Positions 1 through 6,888 are shown, numbered from the stretch's first letter. The stretch: DNA of 28,077 nucleotides from UBA3700 sp002372775 (GCA_946615965.1 CAMOIC010000016.1:1-28077); one strand, 5' to 3'. A program made the numbers and translations. The notes: generated by a model from the sequence alone, not told the origin.

Positions 1-1148
1 ACTTCGTTTTCACCATTATATAATGCTGCTAAGTCTCCAGTCATATAACCATCTTCAATTGTCTTGATTGTTGCTTTTTCTAGCTTATCTGCAAATTCAA
101 CTAAGTCTGGAAGATTATCTAATTGACCTCTCTTTCTTAATGCGCCAGACCAAGCATAAATTGTAGCTACTGGGTTTGTTGATGTTGGTTCACCATTTAA
201 ATACTTATAATAATGTCTTGTAACTGTACCATGAGCTGCTTCGAATTCATAATTACCATCTGGAGATACAAGCACAGAGCTCATCATAGCAAGAGAACCA
301 AAAGCTGTTGCTACCATGTCACTCATAACGTCACCATCATAGTTCTTACATGCCCAAATCATACCGCCTTTTGATCTTACGATTCTTGCAACAGCATCAT
401 CGATTAATGTATAGAAATATGTAATACCAGCTTCTTCAAACTTAGCCTTGTATTCATTCTCATAAATTTCAGCAAAGATATCTTTAAATCTATGGTCATA
501 TGTCTTAGAAATTGTATCCTTTGCAGAGAACCATAAATCCTTCTTAGAATCTAAAGCATAATTAAAGCAAGCCTTTGCAAATGAAGTAATAGATGCATCT
601 ACGTTATGCATACCCATTACGATACCGCCAGACTTCTTGTATTCAAATACTTCGATTTCTCTAACGCCATCTTCATCTTCAAGAACTAACTTAGCCTTAC
701 CGCCCTTCTTTACGTATCCTTCAACGTCTTTATAGATATCGCCATAAGCATGACGAGCAATAACGATTGGTTTTTCCCATGTAGGGATATATGGAACAAT
801 ACCATTAACCATAATTGGTTGTCTAAATACTGTACCATCTAAAATAGCTCTGATAGTACCATTTGGAGACTTCCACATTTGAGATAACTTATACTCTTCA
901 ACTCTTTGAGCATTAGGAGTAATAGTTGCACACTTTACAGCAACACCTAATCTTTTAGCAGCATTAGCAGAATCAATAGTAACTTGATCTTTTGTTGCTT
1001 CTCTGTTAGGTAATCCTAAATCATAATACTCAGTTTTTAAATCAACAAATGGAATAATTAAAATCTCTTTAATCCACTTCCATATAATTCTTGTCATCTC
1101 GTCGCCATCCATCTCAACGATAGGTGTCTTCATTTGAATCTTTGCCAT
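1..1148 (-). CDS. icd: NADP-dependent isocitrate dehydrogenase, 3' end cut by the window edge
   Basis: Catalyses oxidative decarboxylation of isocitrate to 2-oxoglutarate, supplying NADPH and the carbon skeleton for glutamate. The translated product (382 complete codons, no stop) begins MAKIQMKTPIVEMDGDEMTR, the start typical of the dimeric, eukaryote-like NADP-IDH group rather than the E. coli type. The substrate-binding stretch SPNGTIRAILDGTVFRQPI and the later segment DDAVARIVRSKGG are clear. The chosen ATG at 1146-1148 follows an AGAGGT ribosome binding site at 1156-1161. The family is usually a little over 400 residues, so only a short C-terminal piece is missing. It lies downstream of rimI in the same direction but has its own promoter signals and a palindrome in the 62-base gap. 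The family assignment is firm; cofactor choice is inferred from the subfamily. Confidence 0.95.
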   Translation of the reverse strand, partial: MAKIQMKTPIVEMDGDEMTRIIWKWIKEILIIPFVDLKTEYYDLGLPNREATKDQVTIDSANAAKRLGVAVKCATITPNAQRVEEYKLSQMWKSPNGTIRAILDGTVFRQPIMVNGIVPYIPTWEKPIVIARHAYGDIYKDVEGYVKKGGKAKLVLEDEDGVREIEVFEYKKSGGIVMGMHNVDASITSFAKACFNYALDSKKDLWFSAKDTISKTYDHRFKDIFAEIYENEYKAKFEEAGITYFYTLIDDAVARIVRSKGGMIWACKNYDGDVMSDMVATAFGSLAMMSSVLVSPDGNYEFEAAHGTVTRHYYKYLNGEPTSTNPVATIYAWSGALRKRGQLDNLPDLVEFADKLEKATIKTIEDGYMTGDLAALYNGENE

Positions 1149-1179
1149 TTTATATACCTCTAAATTTATTTCAACGTTA

Positions 1180-1208
1180 ATTATACTTTAATTATTGTCT
1201 TAAGACAA
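1180..1208 (-). promoter_or_regulatory. Probable sigma-A-type promoter for icd
   Basis: Reading the minus strand, TTGTCT (1203-1208) is followed after 17 bases by a perfect TATAAT (1180-1185). The predicted transcript would start near 1173 and give a leader of about 25 bases carrying the AGAGGT ribosome binding site. Confidence 0.6.
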
Positions 1209-1209
1209 T
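1194..1209. promoter_or_regulatory. 16-bp perfect palindrome over the icd -35 region, candidate operator
   Basis: ATTGTCTTAAGACAAT is its own reverse complement. It starts two bases beyond the rimI stop and covers the icd -35 hexamer. No T-run follows on the minus strand, so it does not look like an intrinsic terminator; a repressor site for icd fits better. The TTGTCT/AGACAA half-sites resemble those of some GntR-family regulators, but no regulator can be assigned from sequence alone. Confidence 0.45.
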
Positions 1210-1210
1210 C

Positions 1211-1648
1211 TTATCTTTTCCACATTATATATGCATCCAAAGAATTGTTATAGAAATTCTTTCTTGTACCTTCAATTTTAAATCCAAATTTTTTATATAG
1301 ACCAATTGCTTTTTCGTTACCTGTCTCTACTTCTAAGGTGATATTTTGTATATTTTGCTTACTAGCAATATCTAATAAATCTTGGAATAATATACTACCT
1401 AATCCTTGAGATTGTAAGTCTTTTCTTATAGCAATATTGTTTATATCTATCTCATCTAAAACAGTATAGAAAGAATAATAACCTATAACTACGTTATTAT
1501 CATTAAGCATTATTCTAAATGTAGCATTGTTTTGGGATAAAAGACCTAAATATTGGTTATAAGTCCAAGGAACAATAATCTCTTTTGATTCTATGTCCGC
1601 AACTTCCTTAATATATTTTTCTTCTGCGTTTACAATCTTATTTTGCAT
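1211..1648 (-). CDS. rimI: RimI-type GNAT N-acetyltransferase
   Basis: A 145-residue single-domain GNAT acetyltransferase. Its place directly after tsaE and tsaB suggests RimI, which acetylates the N-terminal alanine of ribosomal protein S18 using acetyl-CoA. The acetyl-CoA pyrophosphate-binding loop is seen as LQSQGLGSILF (about residues 78-88), and the C-terminal family motif as NEKAIGLYKKFGF (about 111-123). The length matches the family (about 145-150). The ATG at 1646-1648 overlaps the tsaB 3' end by 11 bases and has no convincing ribosome binding site of its own, so translational coupling to tsaB is likely. The GNAT call is firm; the exact substrate rests on context, since many GNAT paralogues look alike. 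Confidence 0.85.
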   Translation of the reverse strand: MQNKIVNAEEKYIKEVADIESKEIIVPWTYNQYLGLLSQNNATFRIMLNDNNVVIGYYSFYTVLDEIDINNIAIRKDLQSQGLGSILFQDLLDIASKQNIQNITLEVETGNEKAIGLYKKFGFKIEGTRKNFYNNSLDAYIMWKR

Positions 1649-2219
1649 CTTGATCGCGCTCTGCTTGAGACTTTCTTAAATAAACTGGTTCTAGAGCTTC
1701 AAATACGCCCTTATTTGCCTTTTCCTTTGTGATTGCGATTAATTTATCAGGATCAGATTCTCCATTCTTAAAATAGATTGGTAGATTCTTTGACTTAATA
1801 TCATCAATATAGAAACAATCCATATCTTTCATATTAAATATTGAACCATTAAATGTAGCTGCATAATAGTTATCATGCATAGCATCAATAGCAGTAATAA
1901 ATTCCCCTTCTTTTCCATAAGCTAATTCTTCAAGAGCATTAATAGAAACACAAGGTTTATTCATAGCAAATGATAAAGCTTTAATTGTAGCTATGCCAAT
2001 TCTAATACCTGTAAACGAACCAGGACCAACAACACATGAATAAACATCAATGTCTTTAAGTGTTAACCCAGATTCCATTAAAACACTTTCAACAAATGGC
2101 ATAATCAATGAATTATGCTTTTTACCTGATTCTTCTGAAATCTTAGAAAACACTTTATCGTTATTGCTACAAGCAACAACTAGTTTTTTATCTGTTACAT
2201 CAATTGTTAGTATGTTCAT
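1638..2219 (-). CDS. tsaB: tRNA threonylcarbamoyladenosine biosynthesis protein TsaB
   Basis: An inactive paralogue of TsaD that scaffolds the TsaD-TsaB-TsaE complex, which makes the t6A modification at position 37 of ANN-decoding tRNAs in the cytoplasm. The 193-residue product shows an ASKHA-type N terminus (MNILTIDVTDKKLVVAC) and the family hallmark VGPGSFTGIRIGIAT at about residues 64-78. A C-terminal PVYLRKSQAE tail is typical. The ATG at 2217-2219 has AAGGAAG upstream, inside the end of tsaE, which it overlaps by 20 bases. tsaD, the catalytic partner, is not in the window. The length is somewhat below the usual 220-230, through a short C-terminal lobe. Confidence 0.95.
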   Translation of the reverse strand: MNILTIDVTDKKLVVACSNNDKVFSKISEESGKKHNSLIMPFVESVLMESGLTLKDIDVYSCVVGPGSFTGIRIGIATIKALSFAMNKPCVSINALEELAYGKEGEFITAIDAMHDNYYAATFNGSIFNMKDMDCFYIDDIKSKNLPIYFKNGESDPDKLIAITKEKANKGVFEALEPVYLRKSQAERDQDAK

Positions 2220-2616
2220 TTATAACTATCTTCCTTGATAAATCATCATTTACTGTAATATCTATAACTATTGGATTCTTTATATTTTCAAACTTATTCC
2301 ATTCAATAACACAAACACCTTGCATATATAGATAATCGTTTAATCCAAGTTCATATAACTCTTCTTCAGATTCTACTCTATACATATCAAAGTGGTATAA
2401 AGGGATTCTTCCTTCGTTATATTCTTTCATAAAAGTAAAAGTCGGACTAGTTACTGTATCTTTTACTCCCAAAGCTTTTGCAAGGCCTTTAGTAAATGTA
2501 GTTTTTCCTGCACCTAAATTGCCATTTAAAAGAATGATTTCTCCACCCTTTAAACTGTCTGCAATTTTATGTGCTACTTCATATGTTTCTTCTACTGAAT
2601 TTACTAAATATTCCAT
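2200..2616 (-). CDS. tsaE: tRNA threonylcarbamoyladenosine biosynthesis ATPase TsaE
   Basis: A P-loop ATPase that drives turnover of the TsaB-TsaD t6A synthase complex. The Walker A motif GNLGAGKTTFTKGL is clear near residue 32, followed by the TSPTFTFMKEY stretch and the YHFDMYR segment characteristic of the family. The reading frame stays open upstream to a TTG at 2650-2652. However, homologues begin at the equivalent of MEYLVNSVEET, so I place the start at the ATG at 2614-2616 (138 residues). An AGGGAG lies only one base before this ATG, too close for a normal ribosome binding site, while a TATACT box ends seven bases before it; the transcript may be leaderless. It is first gene of tsaE-tsaB-rimI and is divergent from ribU. 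Confidence 0.93.
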   Translation of the reverse strand: MEYLVNSVEETYEVAHKIADSLKGGEIILLNGNLGAGKTTFTKGLAKALGVKDTVTSPTFTFMKEYNEGRIPLYHFDMYRVESEEELYELGLNDYLYMQGVCVIEWNKFENIKNPIVIDITVNDDLSRKIVINEHTNN

Positions 2617-2623
2617 ACTCCCT

Positions 2624-2652
2624 AGTATATAATAGTTGACATTTAATCGCAA
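2624..2652 (-). promoter_or_regulatory. Putative tsaE promoter, overlapping the ribU promoter
   Basis: On the minus strand, TTGCGA (2647-2652), a 17-base spacer and TATACT (2624-2629). Seven bases separate the -10 box from the tsaE ATG, so transcription should start at or next to the initiation codon. The ribU -35 hexamer lies inside the spacer. Confidence 0.5.
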
Positions 2653-2664
2653 TTAATTAATAAT
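2636..2664 (+). promoter_or_regulatory. Probable ribU promoter
   Basis: A perfect TTGACA (2636-2641), 17 bases, then AATAAT (2659-2664, five of six consensus bases). The expected start is near 2671, exactly where the 5' strand of the FMN aptamer closing helix begins, which supports both calls. Confidence 0.7.
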
Positions 2665-2670
2665 GACTAT

Positions 2671-2807
2671 AGTCAAAACTTGAGGACGGTGAAACTCCGT
2701 ACCGGTGGTGATAGTCCACAACAGCTGTAAATTCTCATACTCATGCAGCTCTGAATCAGTGAAACTCTGATACCGACAGTAAAGTCTGGATGGAAAAGGA
2801 AGTGACT
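2671..2807 (+). promoter_or_regulatory. FMN riboswitch (RFN element) controlling ribU
   Basis: The conserved RFN core is present: GGTGAAACTCC then ACCGGTGGTGATAGTCC on the 5' side, and GTGAAACTCTGATACCGACAG then AGTCTGGATGG on the 3' side. Helices can be drawn as ACGG 2686-2689 with CCGT 2697-2700, AGCTG 2723-2727 with CAGCT 2746-2750, and ATCAG 2755-2759 with CTGAT 2767-2771. The closing helix P1 is ACTT 2678-2681 with AAGT 2800-2803, extended by AGTC 2671-2674 with GACT 2804-2807. P1 ends three bases before the ribU ATG and abuts the AAAAGGA ribosome binding site. FMN binding would therefore be expected to block translation directly. No separate terminator lies between aptamer and gene. Confidence 0.95.
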
Positions 2808-2810
2808 TTT

Positions 2811-3473
2811 ATGCAAGTATCACGTACTCGCTACATTTCTACTGTAGCAATTTTATCAGCAATCTCATTTGGTCTTATGTATCTTGACTTCGCTATTCCT
2901 AGCGTTATGCCATCATTCGTAAAAATGGATTTTTCAGAATTACCAGCACTTATTGGTTCATTTGCTTTAGGCCCTATCGCTGGCGTAATAATCTGCTTTG
3001 TTAAAAATCTAATTCACTTAAGCATCACAACAACAGGTGGTGTTGGAGAACTTTGCAATTTCTTATTAGGTGCCGTATTTGTAGCTACTGCAGGAATTAT
3101 TTATAAGCATAAGAAAACAAGACTATGGGCATTAATTGCTTGTATTGCTGGATCTATAGCAATGGCTGTATTATCTTACCCTATTAATTTATGGATAACT
3201 TACCCATTCTATTACAAGTTTATGCCAAAGGAAGCAATCATTGGAGCATATAAAGCTATACTTGGTTTTGTAGACTCAATCGAAGTTGCTCTACTTGTAT
3301 TCAATACACCATTTAACATTGTTAAATGCTTATTGGTATCAACAATTACATTCTTAGTATATAAACCATTATCTTATGTTATTAAGTCATATCATTTTGG
3401 AGGAAATGACAAGAAAAAGATTTTGGAAAAAGAAGAAACAAAAGAAGAAGTTCCACAAACAACAGAAAACTAA
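2811..3473 (+). CDS. ribU: Riboflavin ECF transporter, substrate-binding S component
   Basis: An integral membrane protein that binds riboflavin and works with the shared ECF energising module (EcfA, EcfA', EcfT; not in this window) to import it. The 220-residue product has about six hydrophobic segments. It carries the RibU signature VKMDFSELPALIGSFALGP followed by FVKNLIHL and TTGGVGELCNFLLG. The C-terminal 25-30 residues are charged (K/E-rich) and cytosolic. I chose the ATG at 2811 with AAAAGGA ten bases upstream; the earlier in-frame ATG at 2790 belongs to the conserved GGATGG core of the riboswitch and has no ribosome binding site. The FMN aptamer upstream makes the substrate call firm. 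Confidence 0.96.
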   Translation: MQVSRTRYISTVAILSAISFGLMYLDFAIPSVMPSFVKMDFSELPALIGSFALGPIAGVIICFVKNLIHLSITTTGGVGELCNFLLGAVFVATAGIIYKHKKTRLWALIACIAGSIAMAVLSYPINLWITYPFYYKFMPKEAIIGAYKAILGFVDSIEVALLVFNTPFNIVKCLLVSTITFLVYKPLSYVIKSYHFGGNDKKKILEKEETKEEVPQTTEN

Positions 3474-3481
3474 AAAATAGC

Positions 3482-3516
3482 AGCGGTTGGATTATTAATT
3501 TCCAACCGCTTAATTT
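3482..3516. terminator. Bidirectional intrinsic terminator between ribU and the convergent operon
   Basis: A perfect 10-bp stem, AGCGGTTGGA (3482-3491) with TCCAACCGCT (3501-3510) and a 9-base loop. A T-rich stretch follows on the plus strand, and an A6 run at 3473-3478 gives a U-tract on the minus strand. It can serve both ribU and the genes ending at 3524. Confidence 0.9.
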
Positions 3517-3523
3517 TTATTCT

Positions 3524-3934
3524 CTAAATATTCTTTTTTATTAATTCCACATTCGAATCAGCAAGCATATTATTTAACGCAAATAACGTATGCGTTACAT
3601 AATCTTCATCACTTTTTATATTTGCTGTTGTATATGCAAATACTAAAAATTTGCTTATATAAGCCTTTACATATTCATTTTCTTTATTAAAGTTGTTAAT
3701 AAATCTTAAATTATTTTCTGATTCTTCAAAATCGTTAAATATAAAATGAACGGACATCGAATTATCCTTATAGCAACTTACTTGCATAAACACAGGATAA
3801 TCAATAAAATTCAAGTTTAAATTTGTTCTAATACCAATAGAACCATCTTTAAAATCCTCAACTTGGCTCTCTAGATCCAGTTCAGCTTTTAAAGCTTCAA
3901 TAATGCTATTTGCTACAATAGATTTATCTTGCAT
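3524..3934 (-). CDS. Small YbjN-like protein of unknown function
   Basis: A 136-residue acidic, soluble protein with no signal peptide or membrane segment. I do not recognise a named orthologue. The pattern of an N-terminal helix, a central beta stretch (PVFMQVSCY, SMSVHFIFNDF) and C-terminal helices around NLRFINNFN and TLFALNNMLAD is reminiscent of the YbjN / type III secretion chaperone-like fold, which is a weak call made by eye. It is the last gene of the operon, starting with a TAATG overlap on the rsfS stop and ending 14 bases before the shared terminator. Position suggests co-expression with the ribosome silencing factor; no function can be given. Confidence 0.75.
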   Translation of the reverse strand: MQDKSIVANSIIEALKAELDLESQVEDFKDGSIGIRTNLNLNFIDYPVFMQVSCYKDNSMSVHFIFNDFEESENNLRFINNFNKENEYVKAYISKFLVFAYTTANIKSDEDYVTHTLFALNNMLADSNVELIKKNI

Positions 3935-4290
3935 TATTTTGTTCCTTCATAGGATGTAACATTCTTGCCATTATCCCAAAGTTCATCAATATTGTATGTT
4001 TTTCTCATTTCTTCGTAGAAGATATGAACAATAACATCACCATAGTCTACAACTACCCATTTACCATCTTGCTTACCATCTTCTCTAATCTTTTCAATGC
4101 CATACTTCTTTGACATATCTTCATCAAGATTATCTGCAAGTGATTTAACGTGTTGAGATGATCTACCAGTACAGATTACAAAGTAATCAGCAAGCACTGA
4201 AACTCCTTCTAAATCAACTATCTTTATATCTGTTGCCTTTCTGTCATCTAGGACAGAACATATAATATTCAATAATTCTTTTTCGTTCAT
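3934..4290 (-). CDS. rsfS: Ribosome silencing factor RsfS
   Basis: Binds ribosomal protein uL14 on the 50S subunit and blocks joining with 30S, lowering translation when nutrients run short. The 118-residue product matches the family length and shows its core: DLEGVSVLADYFVICTGRSSQHVKSLADN at about residues 26-54, then GKQDGKWVVVDYGDVIVHIF and a C-terminal YNIDELWDNGK. The ATG directly abuts the nadD-yqeK stop (TAAATG), and the stop overlaps the next start by one base, so it is tightly coupled within the operon. The NadD-YqeK-RsfS order is widely conserved in Bacillota and supports the assignment. Confidence 0.96.
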   Translation of the reverse strand: MNEKELLNIICSVLDDRKATDIKIVDLEGVSVLADYFVICTGRSSQHVKSLADNLDEDMSKKYGIEKIREDGKQDGKWVVVDYGDVIVHIFYEEMRKTYNIDELWDNGKNVTSYEGTK

Positions 4291-5418
4291 TTATTTATTC
4301 TCCATATAATATTTTGCACATTCCACAGTTAATGGATATATGTCTTTTTCTTCTTTACTTTCTCTTAGATAATTATACTGTTGAGTAATACATGCGACAA
4401 ATCCTTTTTCAAAATCTTCGTCCATTATTTTTCTTAGAGGTGGAATAAAGTCATATTCTCTACCTTCCTCTAATAAATCAGCACAATATATTAACTTCTC
4501 CATTGTTGTCATGTCTGCTTTTCCAGTTGTATGGTATCTTATACCATCTAAGATTTCTCTATTATGAACATCAAACAACTTTTCTGCAAGGATTGCTCCT
4601 AAAAACTGATGCTCAACTGGAGTTCCTATAGAATCTTTTGGTACTCCCTCTTTATCTACAGATGGATCTTTTTCAAGTTTTTTAGCACAATCATGTAAAA
4701 GACCAGCAAGTAATACACTATCTGGGTTTAATCCAAGTTTATGCTTGTCATTTAAATATAATGCACACTTTGCTGTTCTTATTGAATGATAGAACCTTTC
4801 TGAATTCAATATAGAACTTAATTTTTGAATATAAGAAGAATAGTCGTTATATAAACCATTCTCGTCTATATAATGCTCTACTTTCTCATCTATTAAATCT
4901 CTATATCCTAGTGCTAGTAAATGTCTAACTAAAGTTGATGATACATCTTCGGGCTCGTAATCTAGCACTGTGATATTGGCACCTAAATCTTCCCAATACT
5001 TTTTAGCAGCTAAAAACTCTGGAGACTTCTCCCCTCTTGCAAATACTAAAAGAGGACACATTTTTATAATTAGTTCAGGATTTCTCCATGTATGGAAATC
5101 TATTAAACTATCTCCGCCAATTAGAAATACAACATCTTTATATTTTTCAATAAGCTTTGGCAATACTTCATATGTATAATGCACAGAATCATCTTCGTTT
5201 TCAATTTCATCAATAACATAATTTGAAACACCCAGTAGTGCTATATTTAGCATATCTACTCTTTGTCTAAAACTTGTTACACATGTATTCTTATGAGGTG
5301 GATTCTTTGAAGGAACAATAACAATTTGCTCTAAACCATACTCTAGAGCTTTTTTTATCATATTTATATGTTCTTTATGAGGAGGATTAAACGCCCCGCC
5401 AAATATACCTATTGCCAT
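4291..5418 (-). CDS. nadD-yqeK: Fused nicotinate-nucleotide adenylyltransferase (NadD) and HD-domain hydrolase (YqeK)
   Basis: A 375-residue two-domain protein. Residues 1 to about 190 are NadD, which adenylates nicotinate mononucleotide in NAD synthesis. The nucleotidyltransferase motif is GGAFNPPHKEH (7-17), and VSSTLVRHLL (159-168) is the second active-site motif. Residues from about 195 are a YqeK-type HD hydrolase, a family shown to cleave Ap4A symmetrically. Metal-ligand candidates are H211, H242-D243, H270, H296 and D314. In most relatives these are two adjacent genes; here one uninterrupted frame covers both, with no internal start signal visible. It sits two bases after the membrane-protein stop and abuts rsfS. 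Both domain calls are firm. Confidence 0.95.
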   Translation of the reverse strand: MAIGIFGGAFNPPHKEHINMIKKALEYGLEQIVIVPSKNPPHKNTCVTSFRQRVDMLNIALLGVSNYVIDEIENEDDSVHYTYEVLPKLIEKYKDVVFLIGGDSLIDFHTWRNPELIIKMCPLLVFARGEKSPEFLAAKKYWEDLGANITVLDYEPEDVSSTLVRHLLALGYRDLIDEKVEHYIDENGLYNDYSSYIQKLSSILNSERFYHSIRTAKCALYLNDKHKLGLNPDSVLLAGLLHDCAKKLEKDPSVDKEGVPKDSIGTPVEHQFLGAILAEKLFDVHNREILDGIRYHTTGKADMTTMEKLIYCADLLEEGREYDFIPPLRKIMDEDFEKGFVACITQQYNYLRESKEEKDIYPLTVECAKYYMENK

Positions 5419-5420
5419 AA

Positions 5421-6380
5421 TTAGAAATTAATCTTTTTCGCTAATTCCTGAGCTTTAAGCTCTTCGATTGGAATTAAAACTTCTTTTTCTGTTCTTATCT
5501 TATGATTACATATTGTAATAATTAATCTAGCAATCATACTTAACGTAATAAGCATCCAAATTAAGTCGTTATTGTAATCTGGAATAATTGCACCACCTGC
5601 ATATAAAATAAAGCAAGTCGAGAATGTAATTATGTTGTATGGATATTCTGCTTTCAATATTGCTTTATGATTATTTTTCTTATATTGAACCCAACTCCAT
5701 GAAATGTATACAATATCCGAAATTATCGCACCTAATGAAACAAATAAAATAAACTTATATCTTAGTGTATATACTGCAATTTTCTTCATTAGAGATAGAA
5801 CACCATGCTCTATCAAGAAACCCGCATTTAAAGAAATAGAAACAACTACAAAGACAATATACGATATAAATAAACTATTCTTAAAACTTTCCCTAATATG
5901 AGCATCATTTGAAGGATTGTTTTGCTTATATAGATACAAAATAAAGAAATTAACATCGGCAATTGCTACTAATATTACAAAGAGAATAAGGAAACCGGCT
6001 GGAACCATCTTAACCCAAAGATATGCCCATGCAGCATCTGTCATAGGAGTTGGAGTATCTACATCTTTTTCGTTTACCCACCTAATTTCAGTAATTCCAA
6101 GACCGATGGTATGTCTAAACATCTTTCCATCTTTTTCTTCTAAATCACTAACTGCTATATCTTGTAATTTGTGAACTTCGACAAAATCCGTATCTGCAAG
6201 TGCAGGATCTTCATTAACATATCTATATACGACTTCAGTAGAACGGACATCTTTTTCTGTGCGTGTATAACCTAGTGCAGACATAAAATAGGTTTCTAAA
6301 CCCATCATCCCTACAAATATAATAGCAACAGCAATGAACGTTAATACTAACGCAACTTTTCCTTCTCTACTAATCTTCAT
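5421..6380 (-). CDS. Unrecognised six-segment membrane protein
   Basis: A 319-residue protein I cannot place in a named family. One N-terminal hydrophobic segment (about residues 8-30) is followed by an extracytoplasmic region of about 100 residues rich in D, E, T and V. Five more membrane segments come next, beginning near PAGFLILFVILVAIADVNFF and ending with the stretch before the basic CNHKIRTEKEV tail. No enzyme motif is evident. The ATG at 6378-6380 lacks a clear ribosome binding site (the nearest AGG is about 25 bases upstream). It is 39 bases downstream of the lipoprotein gene and 2 bases before nadD-yqeK, so it is probably co-transcribed with both. A partnership with the lipoprotein is possible but unproven. 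Confidence 0.8.
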   Translation of the reverse strand: MKISREGKVALVLTFIAVAIIFVGMMGLETYFMSALGYTRTEKDVRSTEVVYRYVNEDPALADTDFVEVHKLQDIAVSDLEEKDGKMFRHTIGLGITEIRWVNEKDVDTPTPMTDAAWAYLWVKMVPAGFLILFVILVAIADVNFFILYLYKQNNPSNDAHIRESFKNSLFISYIVFVVVSISLNAGFLIEHGVLSLMKKIAVYTLRYKFILFVSLGAIISDIVYISWSWVQYKKNNHKAILKAEYPYNIITFSTCFILYAGGAIIPDYNNDLIWMLITLSMIARLIITICNHKIRTEKEVLIPIEELKAQELAKKINF

Positions 6381-6419
6381 ATATATGTTTTTATAAAATA
6401 ACCTATAATTATTTTATCA

Positions 6420-6875
6420 CTAATACTCGATAATTGCTATATATATAATTGTTCCAATAGAGATTGTTATATCTGATGGCTTAGCTCCTATAGATTTTAA
6501 AACTGTTCCTTTATAATTTTCGACTTTTGTCTGTGCAGAATTACCTTGATCTTCCTCATTACTTGTAAAAATCGTGATTAATTTGCTATTTGCGACATCT
6601 GAGCGTAACTCCCCTATATACACTACATTTTCAGCCTCAGCTTCAGTTGTAATTGAATATTCAATACCCGCTTTAGTTAACAATTCTCTTATAGAAAGTG
6701 TTTCACCTTCTTTAAGATCAACCTTATATTCAACTGGATTATCATTTGAAACAATAACTAAAGTAGCATAATTGCTTTGCTTAGGAGTATCATCCTCTTT
6801 GCTACATGCAACAAAGCATACACTTAAAATAACTATGGCCAAAATAGCCACAACAAAGCTTAAATATTTTCTCAT
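6420..6875 (-). CDS. Putative lipoprotein with a DUF4430-like extracellular domain
   Basis: A 151-residue secreted lipoprotein: a basic start (MRKY), a hydrophobic stretch and a lipobox FVAC with lipidated Cys24, then a charged linker (SKEDDTPKQ). The mature part has beta-rich segments with VDLKEGETLSIRELLTKAG at about residues 54-72. It ends in a hydrophobic strand (SIGTIIYIAIIEY), an arrangement that recalls DUF4430 / transcobalamin-C-like domains. That match is weak and by eye. The ATG at 6873-6875 has AAGG nine bases and GAGG two bases upstream. It is the first gene of the unit running to rsfS and the YbjN-like gene, and follows a terminator for yhbY. Ligand and role are unknown. Confidence 0.8.
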   Translation of the reverse strand: MRKYLSFVVAILAIVILSVCFVACSKEDDTPKQSNYATLVIVSNDNPVEYKVDLKEGETLSIRELLTKAGIEYSITTEAEAENVVYIGELRSDVANSKLITIFTSNEEDQGNSAQTKVENYKGTVLKSIGAKPSDITISIGTIIYIAIIEY

Positions 6876-6888
6876 AACCTCGTACCTT

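Noticed and set aside
1194..1209. Palindrome as the rimI terminator
   Set aside because: No T-run follows on the minus strand and the stem is AT-rich; overlap with the icd -35 favours an operator.
2616..2652. TTG at 2652 as the tsaE start
   Set aside because: No ribosome binding site, extra residues not seen in family starts, and it would lie upstream of the apparent TATACT box.
2790..2810. Upstream in-frame ATG as the ribU start
   Set aside because: It is part of the conserved GGATGG core of the FMN aptamer and has no ribosome binding site; the ATG at 2811 has one and fits the family.
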